DNA of 34,814 nt from an uncultured Oscillospiraceae bacterium. Lineage in GTDB: Bacteria > Bacillota > Clostridia > Oscillospirales > Ruminococcaceae. Shown in pieces: positions 22,816 to 31,189 of this stretch. Under the pieces are notes generated by a model that saw only the letters and a program-made list of their open reading frames with translations, was not told where the DNA came from and made no database searches. The DNA lies in NCBI GenBank assembly GCA_900543705.1, contig UQSL01000014.1, forward strand, positions 1-34,814, in the 5' to 3' direction. The position numbers and the translations under genes were made by a program. Position 1 is the stretch's first letter, and each line of letters starts with the position of its first letter.

Positions 22816-24549
22816 ATGGAAAATCAAACAAATCAAACCGCACGGCAAAAACGCTGTATGGGCTGCATGAGAATGATTCCTGAGGAATCCACCTCCTGCC
22901 CGTACTGTGATTATACGGCAAACAGCGCATACAATCCCAAAGCTTTGGAAGAAAACACAATGCTGGCAAACCGCTACCTCATTGGCAAGGTGCTTGGGTT
23001 AAACGGGGAAGACATCACCTATATCGGTTATGATATCGAGGAAAAGGTCACAGTTAAAATCAAAGAGTTTTTTCCGGATACCGTCTGTATGCGCCAGGAG
23101 GAATCCCAGCAAATCAAGGTCTTTGCCGGCTGTGAAACCCTGTACAACCGGTACAAGGAGGAATTCATCGACTTAAACCGGCTGATTGGAACGAATTCCG
23201 ACATCAAGGCCCTGATTCCGGCGACGAACCTTTTTGAGATGAATGGTACCGTTTATGCGGTGTTCATCTATGCGGACGGCATTGAGTTTGGAGATTTCCT
23301 CGCGAGAAACCTCGGCGATTTGACCTGGGAACAGGTTCGTTATCTCTTTGTTCCGTTTTTGCGGGATTTGCAGGCGATGCACGATATTGGCATTGTCCAT
23401 GGAGGAATCAGCCCGCAGACCATCCTTATCAACAAGGAAGGCGCTTTGCGACTGACCAGCTTTTGTACCAGACGCGTCCGACAGAAGTTTGGGGGAGCTA
23501 CTCCCCAGCTTTACAAGGGCTATGCGGCGCCGGAGCAGTATACTGAAGGCGCTTTAATCGGCCGTTTTACCGACGTCTATGGTGTGGCGGCAGTTATCTA
23601 CCGCGCCGTGACCGGTACGATGCCGCCCGAATCCTGCACTCGGGTTCAAGCGGATAACTTGGTGGATATGTCTCAGCTCAATCCCATGATTCCAAAGGCT
23701 GCCTCCGATGCGATTGCCAAGGCCATGAGTATGGACGTCGCACAGCGGACACGAACAATCTCCGCGCTGGTCGATGAAATCAAGGATATCCGGGGAACGG
23801 CTGATTTGGAACGCGTCACACAGGAGACTTTTCAGGCAAATGAGGAATCCAAGAAACCGCCGGCAAAGGATTCTGCCGTGCAGCCGGTAAAAAAGGCGGC
23901 AAATACCCTTTCCGCCAAGCGCGTGCTGGAGGTTAAAAAGAAAAATGACCGTCAGGGCCCGAAATACTGGATTATCGCCTATGCCGTTACTTTTGTGGTT
24001 TTGGGCGTGATTGCGCTCTGGGTGTTTTTCTCCCTGTACGGAGACCACATGGGCTTTGGAAAGGGAAAGAATTCCTCCGAGTCGTCTGAAAGCCTTGTCA
24101 GCTCAGTCTCATCCGATGTCTTTGACGAAAAAAAATTACCATCCTTCGTCGGACAAAAAGCGGACGATATCATAAACAGTAAGCAGTACACACCGTATAT
24201 TAACTTTGAGACCCAAAGTGACTACAACAGCCAGTATCCGGAGGGAGTCATCTATAAACAAAACCCTGCGGCGAAGACAACACTGAGTTCCGATGAAAAA
24301 ATCACGGTGACGCTGTATGTCAGCAAAGGTGAAAAAACAGTACCCATGCCGCGCGTTGCCTCCCTTTCCCTGGAAAGCGCGCGCAGTGCGCTGGATGAAT
24401 TGAATATTGGTTATAACGAAATCATGGTCTATGACGAAAGTGTCCCGGTCGGAAACGTCGTACGGGCGGATTATGCAGTGGATGATGAAATCAATCCCAA
24501 GACGGACACGGTCACGCTGTATGTGAGCGCTGAAATTCCTGAGGAATAG
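22816..24549 (+). CDS. Zinc-ribbon, pseudokinase and PASTA membrane protein
   Basis: A 577-residue protein with an unusual domain chain. Residues 14-31 form a CxxC...CPYC zinc ribbon (C14, C17, C28, C31). Residues 50-330 have a Ser/Thr kinase-like fold in which the catalytic loop reads HGGISPQT (HRD Asp is Gly197, the metal-binding Asn is Thr202) and the DFG position reads Ser215-Phe-Cys; K83 and the APE motif (238-240) remain. It is therefore probably catalytically dead. A membrane helix is at 384-407 and two PASTA domains lie outside (about 440-505 and 508-574), which in PknB/PrkC-type kinases sense muropeptides or lipid II. The ribosome site (AGGAG, 12 bases before the ATG) is loosely spaced. 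A sensor or scaffold role at the envelope is inference. Confidence 0.9.
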   Translation: MENQTNQTARQKRCMGCMRMIPEESTSCPYCDYTANSAYNPKALEENTMLANRYLIGKVLGLNGEDITYIGYDIEEKVTVKIKEFFPDTVCMRQEESQQIKVFAGCETLYNRYKEEFIDLNRLIGTNSDIKALIPATNLFEMNGTVYAVFIYADGIEFGDFLARNLGDLTWEQVRYLFVPFLRDLQAMHDIGIVHGGISPQTILINKEGALRLTSFCTRRVRQKFGGATPQLYKGYAAPEQYTEGALIGRFTDVYGVAAVIYRAVTGTMPPESCTRVQADNLVDMSQLNPMIPKAASDAIAKAMSMDVAQRTRTISALVDEIKDIRGTADLERVTQETFQANEESKKPPAKDSAVQPVKKAANTLSAKRVLEVKKKNDRQGPKYWIIAYAVTFVVLGVIALWVFFSLYGDHMGFGKGKNSSESSESLVSSVSSDVFDEKKLPSFVGQKADDIINSKQYTPYINFETQSDYNSQYPEGVIYKQNPAAKTTLSSDEKITVTLYVSKGEKTVPMPRVASLSLESARSALDELNIGYNEIMVYDESVPVGNVVRADYAVDDEINPKTDTVTLYVSAEIPEE

Positions 24550-24644
24550 GGCCCCAACGGTAGCCTTTGCCCGGAGATGCTTTACCATACGACCCAAAAT
24601 AGAAAGGAACTGCCCGAGCGGGCAGATACTATGAGGTGAACAAG

Positions 24645-25381
24645 ATGAAACTAGCATTTTCCACATTGGGCTGCCCCGGATGGTCCTGGGATGAAATCTA
24701 TGCCACAGCAAAGGATATGGGAATGGCGGGCATTGAGATTCGTGGCATTGAAAACGAGATGTTCGCACCTAATACCAAGCCTTTCCGCAAAGAAAATATT
24801 GCACAGACAGTTGACAAGCTCAGACGCACCGGCATGCAAATTCCAATGCTGACAACTGGTGCGGAACTTGGCCTTACATTCGCGTACTGATTACCAAAAA
24901 TCCGCAACCGGAGCCTGCGGATCGCGTATTATTCATCGATGCTTACAAATATCTCTGCGATTATGCCAAAGAGAAAAATGTCACCCCGCTGGTGGATACA
25001 AACGGCATTTTCGCGGATACCAGGGAACTTGCGGAGACACTCTACCGGGTAGGCTCCTCCAACAGCGGCGTGCTGTGGGATATCCATCACCCCTACCGGT
25101 TCTTTGGCGAAAGCCCGGCGCAGACCTATCAGAACCTCGGCGGAAAAATCAAGTATGTCCATGTCAAGGACTCTGTAAGCGTGGATGGAAAAGTGCAGTA
25201 CTGAATGATGGGATATGGTAATGTCCCCATCTTCGACTCTTTAAAAATTCTCAAGGAAAATGGCTATGACGGCTTTGTCAGCTTTGAGTGGCTCAAACGC
25301 TGGAACAATGAGCTTCAGGAGCCGGGTATCGTCTTTTCCCACTACGCCTCTTACATGAGATATCTGATCAACCAGATTTAA
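24645..25381 (+). pseudogene. Broken sugar phosphate isomerase/epimerase (TIM barrel)
   Basis: Three pieces of one xylose-isomerase-like TIM-barrel protein are readable. The first (MKLAFSTLGCPGWSWDEIY to TTGAELG) ends near 24870. The second, in another frame, starts PYIRVLITKNPQPEPADRV and includes VDTNGIFADT, WDIHHPY and KYVHVKDS. A TGA at 25202-25204 sits where the family normally has an Arg-like residue, and the rest (MMGYGNVPIFDSLKILKENG, ending YLINQI) continues in the same frame. A stretch of some 30 codons between pieces one and two appears lost, with a frame change. Three lesions make a functional product very unlikely. A proper ribosome site (GAGGTG) still precedes the start and a terminator follows. 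Confidence 0.88.
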
Positions 25382-25384
25382 CAG

Positions 25385-25428
25385 AAGGACAGCTATTCGG
25401 TTTGTGCCGGATAGCTGTCCTTTGTGTA
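25385..25428 (+). terminator. Terminator after the isomerase pseudogene
   Basis: A 16-bp stem (25385-25400 with 25407-25422, one G.U) and 6-nt loop, followed by a T/G-rich tail (TGTGTATT). The U tract is imperfect. Confidence 0.7.
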
Positions 25429-25588
25429 TTATATACAATGATTTAGATGGTTTTATGCGGATTGGTACAAGTGTCCATGTGGCAATCAGGAACCCTATAG
25501 TTTAAATTGAGAAGTTTTCACATAATTTCCGTTAAAAGCCCCATGACATTATGAAAGATTGACAACAATAATCGATGTCGTGCTCTTG

Positions 25589-25617
25589 TTGCAAATCACG
25601 AATAATGATGGTAGACT
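25589..25617 (+). promoter_or_regulatory. Promoter of the first S9 peptidase
   Basis: TTGCAA (25589-25594), a 17-bp spacer and TAGACT (25612-25617). The -10 region ATGGTAGACT is identical in the promoter of the second peptidase, supporting the assignment. The rest of 25429-25588 shows nothing I recognise. Confidence 0.6.
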
Positions 25618-25650
25618 TGAATACAAAGATTTATTTCAGGAGGATTTGGG

Positions 25651-27654
25651 ATGAAAAAACGCATTGCAATCGACCATTTTAAAAATTTTCAGTTTTTGTC
25701 CAATGTCAAAGTCAATGACAGCGGGCAGATCGCATTCCTGGTAAAACAGGCCTGTTTGGAGGAAAATGGATACCATTCCAATCTCTACCTGATCCGAAAC
25801 GGACAGCCCGTCGCATTGACTGCATCCAATGATGTAAATAGCTTTTACTGGCTGGGAGATTCTATCGTCTTCCCGGCACTGCGCACGCAGAAGGATAAAG
25901 ACTACAAAGCCAAAGGCTTTCCGCTCACCGTGCTGCAAAAACTCACCCCGGGCATGGGGGAGGCGCAGGAGTTTTTGAGACTCCCGTACAATGTGACCGG
26001 CCTATATTTCATCTCGGAAAATGATTTTCTGTTCACCGCGACCTATAACCCTTATATCGAGCAGATGATGGCGGAAAACGGCGGTGCAACCGAAGCTGCG
26101 GCCGCAGCCATCAAGGCGGAAAGCGATTACCTTGTCTTCGATGAGCTCCCGTTCTGGTCGAATGGCGTGGGAATCGTCAATAAGCAGAGAAACCGCCTCT
26201 TTCACTATAAGGACGGCGGCGTGACCCCGGTTGTGGATGAGTTCACAACTGTGTCCCAGTGCACAAGAATTGGAAACACAGAGAGGTTTATCGTTCTCTC
26301 CAAACGCTATGAGAACAAGATGGAGGTTCCAAACGACCTCTTCCTGTTTGATGCTTCCAAAAACACCATGAAGGATATCTCCTTTGAGAAGGATTACAGC
26401 CATCAAAACTTTGCGGTTGTCGATGAGCACACCCTCTTCCTGCAGGGAACCGACCGTAAAACATACGGTCTTGGAGAAAATGGGGCGTTTACCCTCTACA
26501 ACTTCGAGAGCGGCGAAAAGACCCTCATCGACCAGAGCTACCTCTACAGCGCGAGAAGCTCCGTCGGCACCGACGTCTCCCTCGGCACGCCGGGCAACAT
26601 CGCCTGGGTGTATGACGGCAAGGACAAGGTCGCTTTCCTCCAGACGTTGGATGATAGCTCCTACATCCTCCAGTGCAGCATCAGCGAAAAGACCGTCAGC
26701 CATGTGACAAAGGAAAAGGGCAAGGTGCTGGAATTTACACCATACAAAGACCACTTCGTCGCAGTGTGCATGCGTGGGAACGACGGCGCGGAAATCTATG
26801 AGGTTGGCCTTGACGGCAAAGAGAACGCTTTAACTCAACTGAACAAGCACCTGAGCGAGGAATATGAGATTTCCACACCGGAGGAAATCACCTTTATCAA
26901 TGAGAACGGCGTGGAAATCAAGGGCTGGACCATCAAGCCGGTGGGCTTTGAAGAGGGAAAGAAATACCCGACCATCCTAGACGTCCATGGCGGTCCGAAA
27001 ACCGTCTATGGTACGATTTTCTTCCATGAGATGCAGTACTGGGCGAGCGAAGGCTATGGCGTCATCTTCTGCAACCCGACCGGAAGCGACGGCAAGGGCA
27101 ACGAGTTTGCGGAGCTGCGCGGACTGTACGGCGACATTGACGTGCGCGACGTCGAGAAGTTCGTGGATGTCTGCCTGGAAAAATGCCCGTGGATTGACGC
27201 CGACCGGCTCGGCATGACCGGCGGTTCCTACGGCGGATGGATGGCAAACTGGTTTGCAGGCAACACCGACCGCTTCAAGGCAATCGTTTCCCAGAGAAGT
27301 ATTTCCAACTGGATTTCCAAGAACAATACGACCGACATTGGATATTATGGGGACCAGGATTCCGTGGATTCCAACCCATGGGACAGCCATGAGAAGATTT
27401 GGAAGCAATCCCCGCTCAAATACGCGAACCAGGCGAAGACCCCAACGCTGTTCATCAATTCCAACGAGGACTATCGATGCTGGATGGCAGAGGGTCTCCA
27501 AATGTTCTACGCCCTGCGTTACTTCGGTGTCCCGACCAGAATGTGCCTGTTCAAGGGAGAAAACCATGAACTCAGTCGTTCCGGCAAGCCGATGCACAGA
27601 ATAAGGAGACTGCGCGAAATCACCCAGTGGATGGACAAATACCTCAAAGCATAA
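25651..27654 (+). CDS. S9-family (acylaminoacyl/prolyl oligopeptidase-like) peptidase, copy 1
   Basis: A 667-residue serine peptidase of the prolyl oligopeptidase family, which hydrolyses short peptides. The N-terminal part (about 1-410) is a beta-propeller that restricts substrate size. The C-terminal alpha/beta hydrolase domain (about 430-667) has the nucleophile elbow GGSYGG with S526, the acid D607 in NEDYRCW and H639 in GENHELSRSGKP, the full catalytic triad. No signal peptide is present, so it is cytoplasmic. It is most like acylaminoacyl-peptidase/S9C members; exact specificity is not readable. A clean AGGAGG site precedes the ATG. A close paralogue follows 192 bases downstream in the same direction under a similar promoter. 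Confidence 0.94.
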   Translation: MKKRIAIDHFKNFQFLSNVKVNDSGQIAFLVKQACLEENGYHSNLYLIRNGQPVALTASNDVNSFYWLGDSIVFPALRTQKDKDYKAKGFPLTVLQKLTPGMGEAQEFLRLPYNVTGLYFISENDFLFTATYNPYIEQMMAENGGATEAAAAAIKAESDYLVFDELPFWSNGVGIVNKQRNRLFHYKDGGVTPVVDEFTTVSQCTRIGNTERFIVLSKRYENKMEVPNDLFLFDASKNTMKDISFEKDYSHQNFAVVDEHTLFLQGTDRKTYGLGENGAFTLYNFESGEKTLIDQSYLYSARSSVGTDVSLGTPGNIAWVYDGKDKVAFLQTLDDSSYILQCSISEKTVSHVTKEKGKVLEFTPYKDHFVAVCMRGNDGAEIYEVGLDGKENALTQLNKHLSEEYEISTPEEITFINENGVEIKGWTIKPVGFEEGKKYPTILDVHGGPKTVYGTIFFHEMQYWASEGYGVIFCNPTGSDGKGNEFAELRGLYGDIDVRDVEKFVDVCLEKCPWIDADRLGMTGGSYGGWMANWFAGNTDRFKAIVSQRSISNWISKNNTTDIGYYGDQDSVDSNPWDSHEKIWKQSPLKYANQAKTPTLFINSNEDYRCWMAEGLQMFYALRYFGVPTRMCLFKGENHELSRSGKPMHRIRRLREITQWMDKYLKA

Positions 27655-27661
27655 CAAATAG

Positions 27662-27691
27662 ACAGGCGCCGGAACTTCGGCGTCTGTTTTT
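27662..27691 (+). terminator. Terminator between the two S9 peptidases
   Basis: A 10-bp stem ACAGGCGCCG (27662-27671) / CGGCGTCTGT (27678-27687) with one G.U and a 6-nt loop, followed by TTTT. It makes the two peptidase genes separate transcripts. Confidence 0.8.
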
Positions 27692-27765
27692 GCATCAAGC
27701 GGTTGAATGACTCCTCTCCGTCTGAAATGGCAAATTAGATATGACATTTTTATCTAGTTTGGAAA

Positions 27766-27794
27766 TTGAAACCATGTCTCAACCATGGTAGACT
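27766..27794 (+). promoter_or_regulatory. Promoter of the second S9 peptidase
   Basis: TTGAAA (27766-27771), a 17-bp spacer and TAGACT (27789-27794), with the same ATGGTAGACT -10 block as the first copy. Predicted start near 27801, about 46 nt before the ATG. Confidence 0.6.
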
Positions 27795-27846
27795 GATAGA
27801 CACAGGTTAGAATGAAATGACAATTTACATAAGGAGGAAAAATCCC

Positions 27847-29847
27847 ATGAAACGGGTCACAATCGACCAATTTTCTGCATACAAGTATCTTTCCAATATC
27901 AAACTGAGCGAATCGGGCGAAATCGCCTTCATCCTCAAAAACGCCTCAATGGAGGACAACTGCTATTACTCCAACCTCTATCTGCTGAAAGACGGCAATC
28001 CGGTCCCGCTGACGGCAAGTGGGGATGTGAACAGCTTTTACTGGGTGGGGGACTCCATACTGTTCCCCGCACTCAGAAAGCAGCGCGACAAGGACTACAC
28101 GGCCAAGGGCCTTCCGCTGACTGTGGTTCAGAAATTGACCCCGGGCATGGGGGAGGCGCAGGAATTCCTGCGCCTGAACCATAATGTGACCGGGCTGTAT
28201 TTCATCAGCGAAGAGGAATTCCTCTTTACCGCAAACTATGACGCCAAAGTAGCACACTGCCTTGCCAAGGCGGGAGGGGACACGACAAAAGCGGCAGAGT
28301 TTCTTAAAGCGGAGAACGACTATGAAGTCCTCGATGAGCTGCCCTACTGGCAGAATATGGCGGGATTCATCAACAAAAAGCGTAACCGTCTCTACGCTTA
28401 TGACCACGGTATCATCACCGAGCTGGTGGATCAGTTCACTGCGGTTCAAAAATGTGTGCGGATTCAGGGGACAAACAGATTTATCGTGACGCTCAAGCGC
28501 TATGAGGATAAGATGCCGGTTGAGGATGAGATGTATCTAGTTGACTTTGCAGACAAATCTCTCAAAAACATCTCCATCCAAGAGCATGTCACCCACACCA
28601 ATTTCGGCATAGTGTCAGAGGATACCATGGTGTTGCAGTATACCGACCATAAGAAGTACGGCATGACGGAAGATGGCCCCATTTGCCTGTACAATTTTGT
28701 CTCGGGAAAGATCGAACTGATTGACGAAAGCTACAAGTACAACGCGGGCAATTCCCTGCACTGCGATATCGTCATGGGTGCGCCATATGGAGAATGCTGG
28801 AAGTATGACGGAAAGGACAGCGTGTATTTTGTCTCCACAGAGGATGATTCCTCCCATATTTTCCGTTGCAACATCAAGGACAAGACCATTACCAGAGTCA
28901 CTCGGGAAAAGGGCGCGGTCGAAGAATTCGTAATGTACGACGGCGGATTTCTCGCGATTTTGATGCGTGGAAATGACGGCGTCGAGTTCTATCAAATCGA
29001 TGAGCAGGGGAAGGAATCCCAGCTTACCCATATCAATTCCCACGTGTCGGAGGAATACTCCATTGCAACCCCGGTTGAAGTGACCTTCAAAAATGAAGTT
29101 GGCAATGAAATCAAAGGTTGGTACTTAAAGCCGGTTGATTTTGAGGAGGGCAGGAAATATCCGGTTATCCTCAATGTCCACGGTGGCCCCAAAGCAGCGT
29201 GGGGCACGGTTTACTGCCACGAAAACGAGTACTGGGCGAACGAGGGCTACGGTGTCATCTTCTGCAACCCGACTGGAAGTGACGGAAAGGGAAACGAGTT
29301 CTCAGAGCTGCGCGGCCAGTACGGGGAGATCGACTACCGCGACATCATGAAGTTTGTCGACGTCTGCCTCGAACAGTGCCCGTGGATGGATGGGGAACGC
29401 CTCGGCATTACCGGCGGCTCGTATGGCGGCTTTATGACCAACTGGGTTATCGGCCACACCGACCGGTTCAAGGCAGCAGCGTCCCAGCGGAGTATTTCCA
29501 ACTGGGTTTCCCTGAGCAATACTGCGGATATCGGCTATACGTTTGACGTCGATCAGGTGGACGCTAACATCTGGGAAAACCATGACAAGGTGTGGAGGCA
29601 ATCGCCTTTACAGTATGCAAACAGGGCCAAGACCCCGACAGTCTTTATCCACTCCAACGAGGATTACCGTTGCTGGATGGCGGAGGGCCTCCAGATGTTC
29701 TACGCACTTCGGTATTTTGGTGTGGAAACAAGGCTGTGCCTGTTCAAGGGAGAAAACCACGCGCTGTGCGTCATCGGCAAGCCGGTACACAGGGTGAGAA
29801 GAATTCAGGAAATCACCCAGTGGATGGACAAATACCTCAAAACATGA
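27847..29847 (+). CDS. S9-family (acylaminoacyl/prolyl oligopeptidase-like) peptidase, copy 2
   Basis: A 666-residue paralogue of the preceding gene, collinear over its whole length, with the same order of propeller and hydrolase domains. Catalytic triad: S525 in GGSYGGFM, D606 in NEDYRCW and H638 in GENHALCVIGKP. The residues around the catalytic His and in the propeller differ from copy 1, which suggests different substrate preference. No signal peptide. I choose the ATG at 27847, preceded by AAGGAGG and matching the N-terminus of copy 1; an in-frame ATG at 27817 adds residues with no support. A terminator follows directly. Confidence 0.94.
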   Translation: MKRVTIDQFSAYKYLSNIKLSESGEIAFILKNASMEDNCYYSNLYLLKDGNPVPLTASGDVNSFYWVGDSILFPALRKQRDKDYTAKGLPLTVVQKLTPGMGEAQEFLRLNHNVTGLYFISEEEFLFTANYDAKVAHCLAKAGGDTTKAAEFLKAENDYEVLDELPYWQNMAGFINKKRNRLYAYDHGIITELVDQFTAVQKCVRIQGTNRFIVTLKRYEDKMPVEDEMYLVDFADKSLKNISIQEHVTHTNFGIVSEDTMVLQYTDHKKYGMTEDGPICLYNFVSGKIELIDESYKYNAGNSLHCDIVMGAPYGECWKYDGKDSVYFVSTEDDSSHIFRCNIKDKTITRVTREKGAVEEFVMYDGGFLAILMRGNDGVEFYQIDEQGKESQLTHINSHVSEEYSIATPVEVTFKNEVGNEIKGWYLKPVDFEEGRKYPVILNVHGGPKAAWGTVYCHENEYWANEGYGVIFCNPTGSDGKGNEFSELRGQYGEIDYRDIMKFVDVCLEQCPWMDGERLGITGGSYGGFMTNWVIGHTDRFKAAASQRSISNWVSLSNTADIGYTFDVDQVDANIWENHDKVWRQSPLQYANRAKTPTVFIHSNEDYRCWMAEGLQMFYALRYFGVETRLCLFKGENHALCVIGKPVHRVRRIQEITQWMDKYLKT

Positions 29848-29860
29848 TGGCTTGTTTCTC

Positions 29861-29892
29861 GGGCGGGGAATTCTCTCCGCCCTACTTTTTTG
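29861..29892 (+). terminator. Terminator after the second S9 peptidase
   Basis: A 9-bp GC-rich stem (29861-29869 with 29874-29882, one G.U), tetraloop ATTC, followed by TACTTTTTT. Confidence 0.85.
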
Positions 29893-29953
29893 AGGAATTC
29901 TAACCATGATAGTTTTCCGACAAAGCCTCAAAACCGGAAATACCGATTAAAAG

Positions 29954-30274
29954 TCAGCAGACTGGATTTCCGGTACGCTCTGTACCAGGGCCTATTACCT
30001 GAATCAACAGCATCAGGACTGTGGAGGCAATGCCAATCAGATACATTCCGGCACCAAGCGCCATACCGACGCCCACGGTCGCTCAGACACCGGAGGTTGT
30101 CAGCCCGCTGACCGTCTGGTTTCGCACAAAGATAACGCCCGCGCCCAAAATGCCAATGACGGTAACAACGCCGGCGGCGACACGAGAACTATCATACCCG
30201 ATAATCGAGCCGCACCCGGCGGCCATTATGATACGAAGTAGATAAATTAGCTGCTGTAACAAATCTTTCTTCAT
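29954..30274 (-). pseudogene. Broken MgtC/SapB-family membrane protein gene
   Basis: On the minus strand an ATG with a GAGGG ribosome site begins MKKDLLQQLIYLLRIIMAAG and a glycine-rich IIGY helix. The frame then jumps, near 30193, to the segment DSSRVAAGVVTVIGILGAGV that ends NQTVSGLTTSGV, the hallmark part of MgtC proteins. About 40 codons that normally lie between the two are missing. A TGA at 30083-30085 takes the place where the family has Trp (TTA-x-x-W), and the same frame continues as ATVGVGMALGAGMYLIGIAS to a stop at 29954. MgtC proteins are small membrane proteins linked to magnesium limitation and, in pathogens, ATP synthase control. With a deletion plus a nonsense codon this copy is almost certainly inactive. 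Confidence 0.82.
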
Positions 30275-30416
30275 ATGGTTCCCTCTTTCGGGAAAATTGT
30301 TCCATCCTAACATAAGCGCAACCTGGAAGGAAGTCCCTGCATGTTGCGCATGATACATAAATATTGAAAGATTGGGAATCCTAATACCACTTTTGATCAA
30401 AAGGAGCTAAGCGAAG

Positions 30417-31046
30417 ATGAGGGAATACCAGGAGGCCCTGCTAGACCCGGGACAATGCACCGTTTTGATGATTGACGCGCAACCCCAAATGTTTTTCGGT
30501 GCGGAGGGCAGCTTTCAAAATACCGTCATGCACCATTTACAGGGGCTTGCCAAAACGGCCCATGCCTTTCACGTCCCGTGCATTTTGAGCACGGTGGCGG
30601 CAACTGCATTTGCAGGGCCGCTCTATTCCGGCATTCAGGATGTTTTCCCGAATATTATCCCCATTGACCGTACTTGTATCAATGCCTGGGAGGATTGCGG
30701 CCTCCAGCGAGCAGTCCAGTCCACCAGCAGAAAAAAACTGATTCTCTCCGGTCTGTGGACGGAAGCGAGCGTCACCTTTACCGCACTGTGCGCTCTGCAT
30801 GACGGTTTTGAAGTTTATTTGGTGGAGGACGCTTGTGCTGGGATGACCCGGGCAGCCCATCAGGCCGCTGTACTCAGAATGGTACAGGCAGGGACGGTTC
30901 CCGTCACCTGGCGGCAGGTGCTGCTTGAATTCCAGCGGGACTGGAATGAACGAGAAACCTATCAGGCGACGATGTCCATCCTCAAAGAGTATGGCGGCGC
31001 TTATGGAATGGGGGTCGAGTATGCTCAGGAGATGCTCAGACGATAA
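30417..31046 (+). CDS. Isochorismatase-fold hydrolase (YcaC-like) lacking the nucleophilic Cys
   Basis: The 209 residues have the cysteine-hydrolase (isochorismatase) fold: the acid D20 in VLMIDAQ, the conserved R85 followed by INAWED as in YcaC-type proteins, and KKLILSGLWTEASVTFTALC, where the family nucleophile Cys (usual TE-A/V-C) is Ser118 here (codon AGC). The fold continues with FEVYLVEDACAGMT. The substrate of YcaC-like proteins is not known in general. Loss of the Cys suggests a changed or absent hydrolase activity, perhaps binding only. The ATG has AAGGAG eleven bases upstream. It is monocistronic between the MgtC pseudogene and a terminator. Confidence 0.9.
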   Translation: MREYQEALLDPGQCTVLMIDAQPQMFFGAEGSFQNTVMHHLQGLAKTAHAFHVPCILSTVAATAFAGPLYSGIQDVFPNIIPIDRTCINAWEDCGLQRAVQSTSRKKLILSGLWTEASVTFTALCALHDGFEVYLVEDACAGMTRAAHQAAVLRMVQAGTVPVTWRQVLLEFQRDWNERETYQATMSILKEYGGAYGMGVEYAQEMLRR

Positions 31047-31048
31047 AA

Positions 31049-31096
31049 AAGAAACACACCGGATCCTGCTTGGTTCCGGGCGTGTTTCTTCTTTAT
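31049..31096 (+). terminator. Terminator after the isochorismatase-fold gene
   Basis: AAGAAACAC (31049-31057) pairs with GTGTTTCTT (31082-31090), with further partial pairing inside (ACCGGA/TTCCGG), followed by CTTTAT. The stem is AT-rich at the base. The remaining 90 bases to the permease gene hold nothing recognised. Confidence 0.7.
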
Positions 31097-31189
31097 ATTG
31101 ACAGAAATACCAGCGCTTTCTCCTCCGATTTGAGCTCTAAATCATCCTGGGTTAAACGGCCTTTTTTTAGTTTCTCCCAGATTTACCCT

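Noticed and set aside
25202..25204. In-frame TGA in the isomerase read as a recoded (selenocysteine or Trp) codon
   Set aside because: The gene also has a frame change and a missing segment, and many intact genes here use TGA as stop; ordinary decay explains it.
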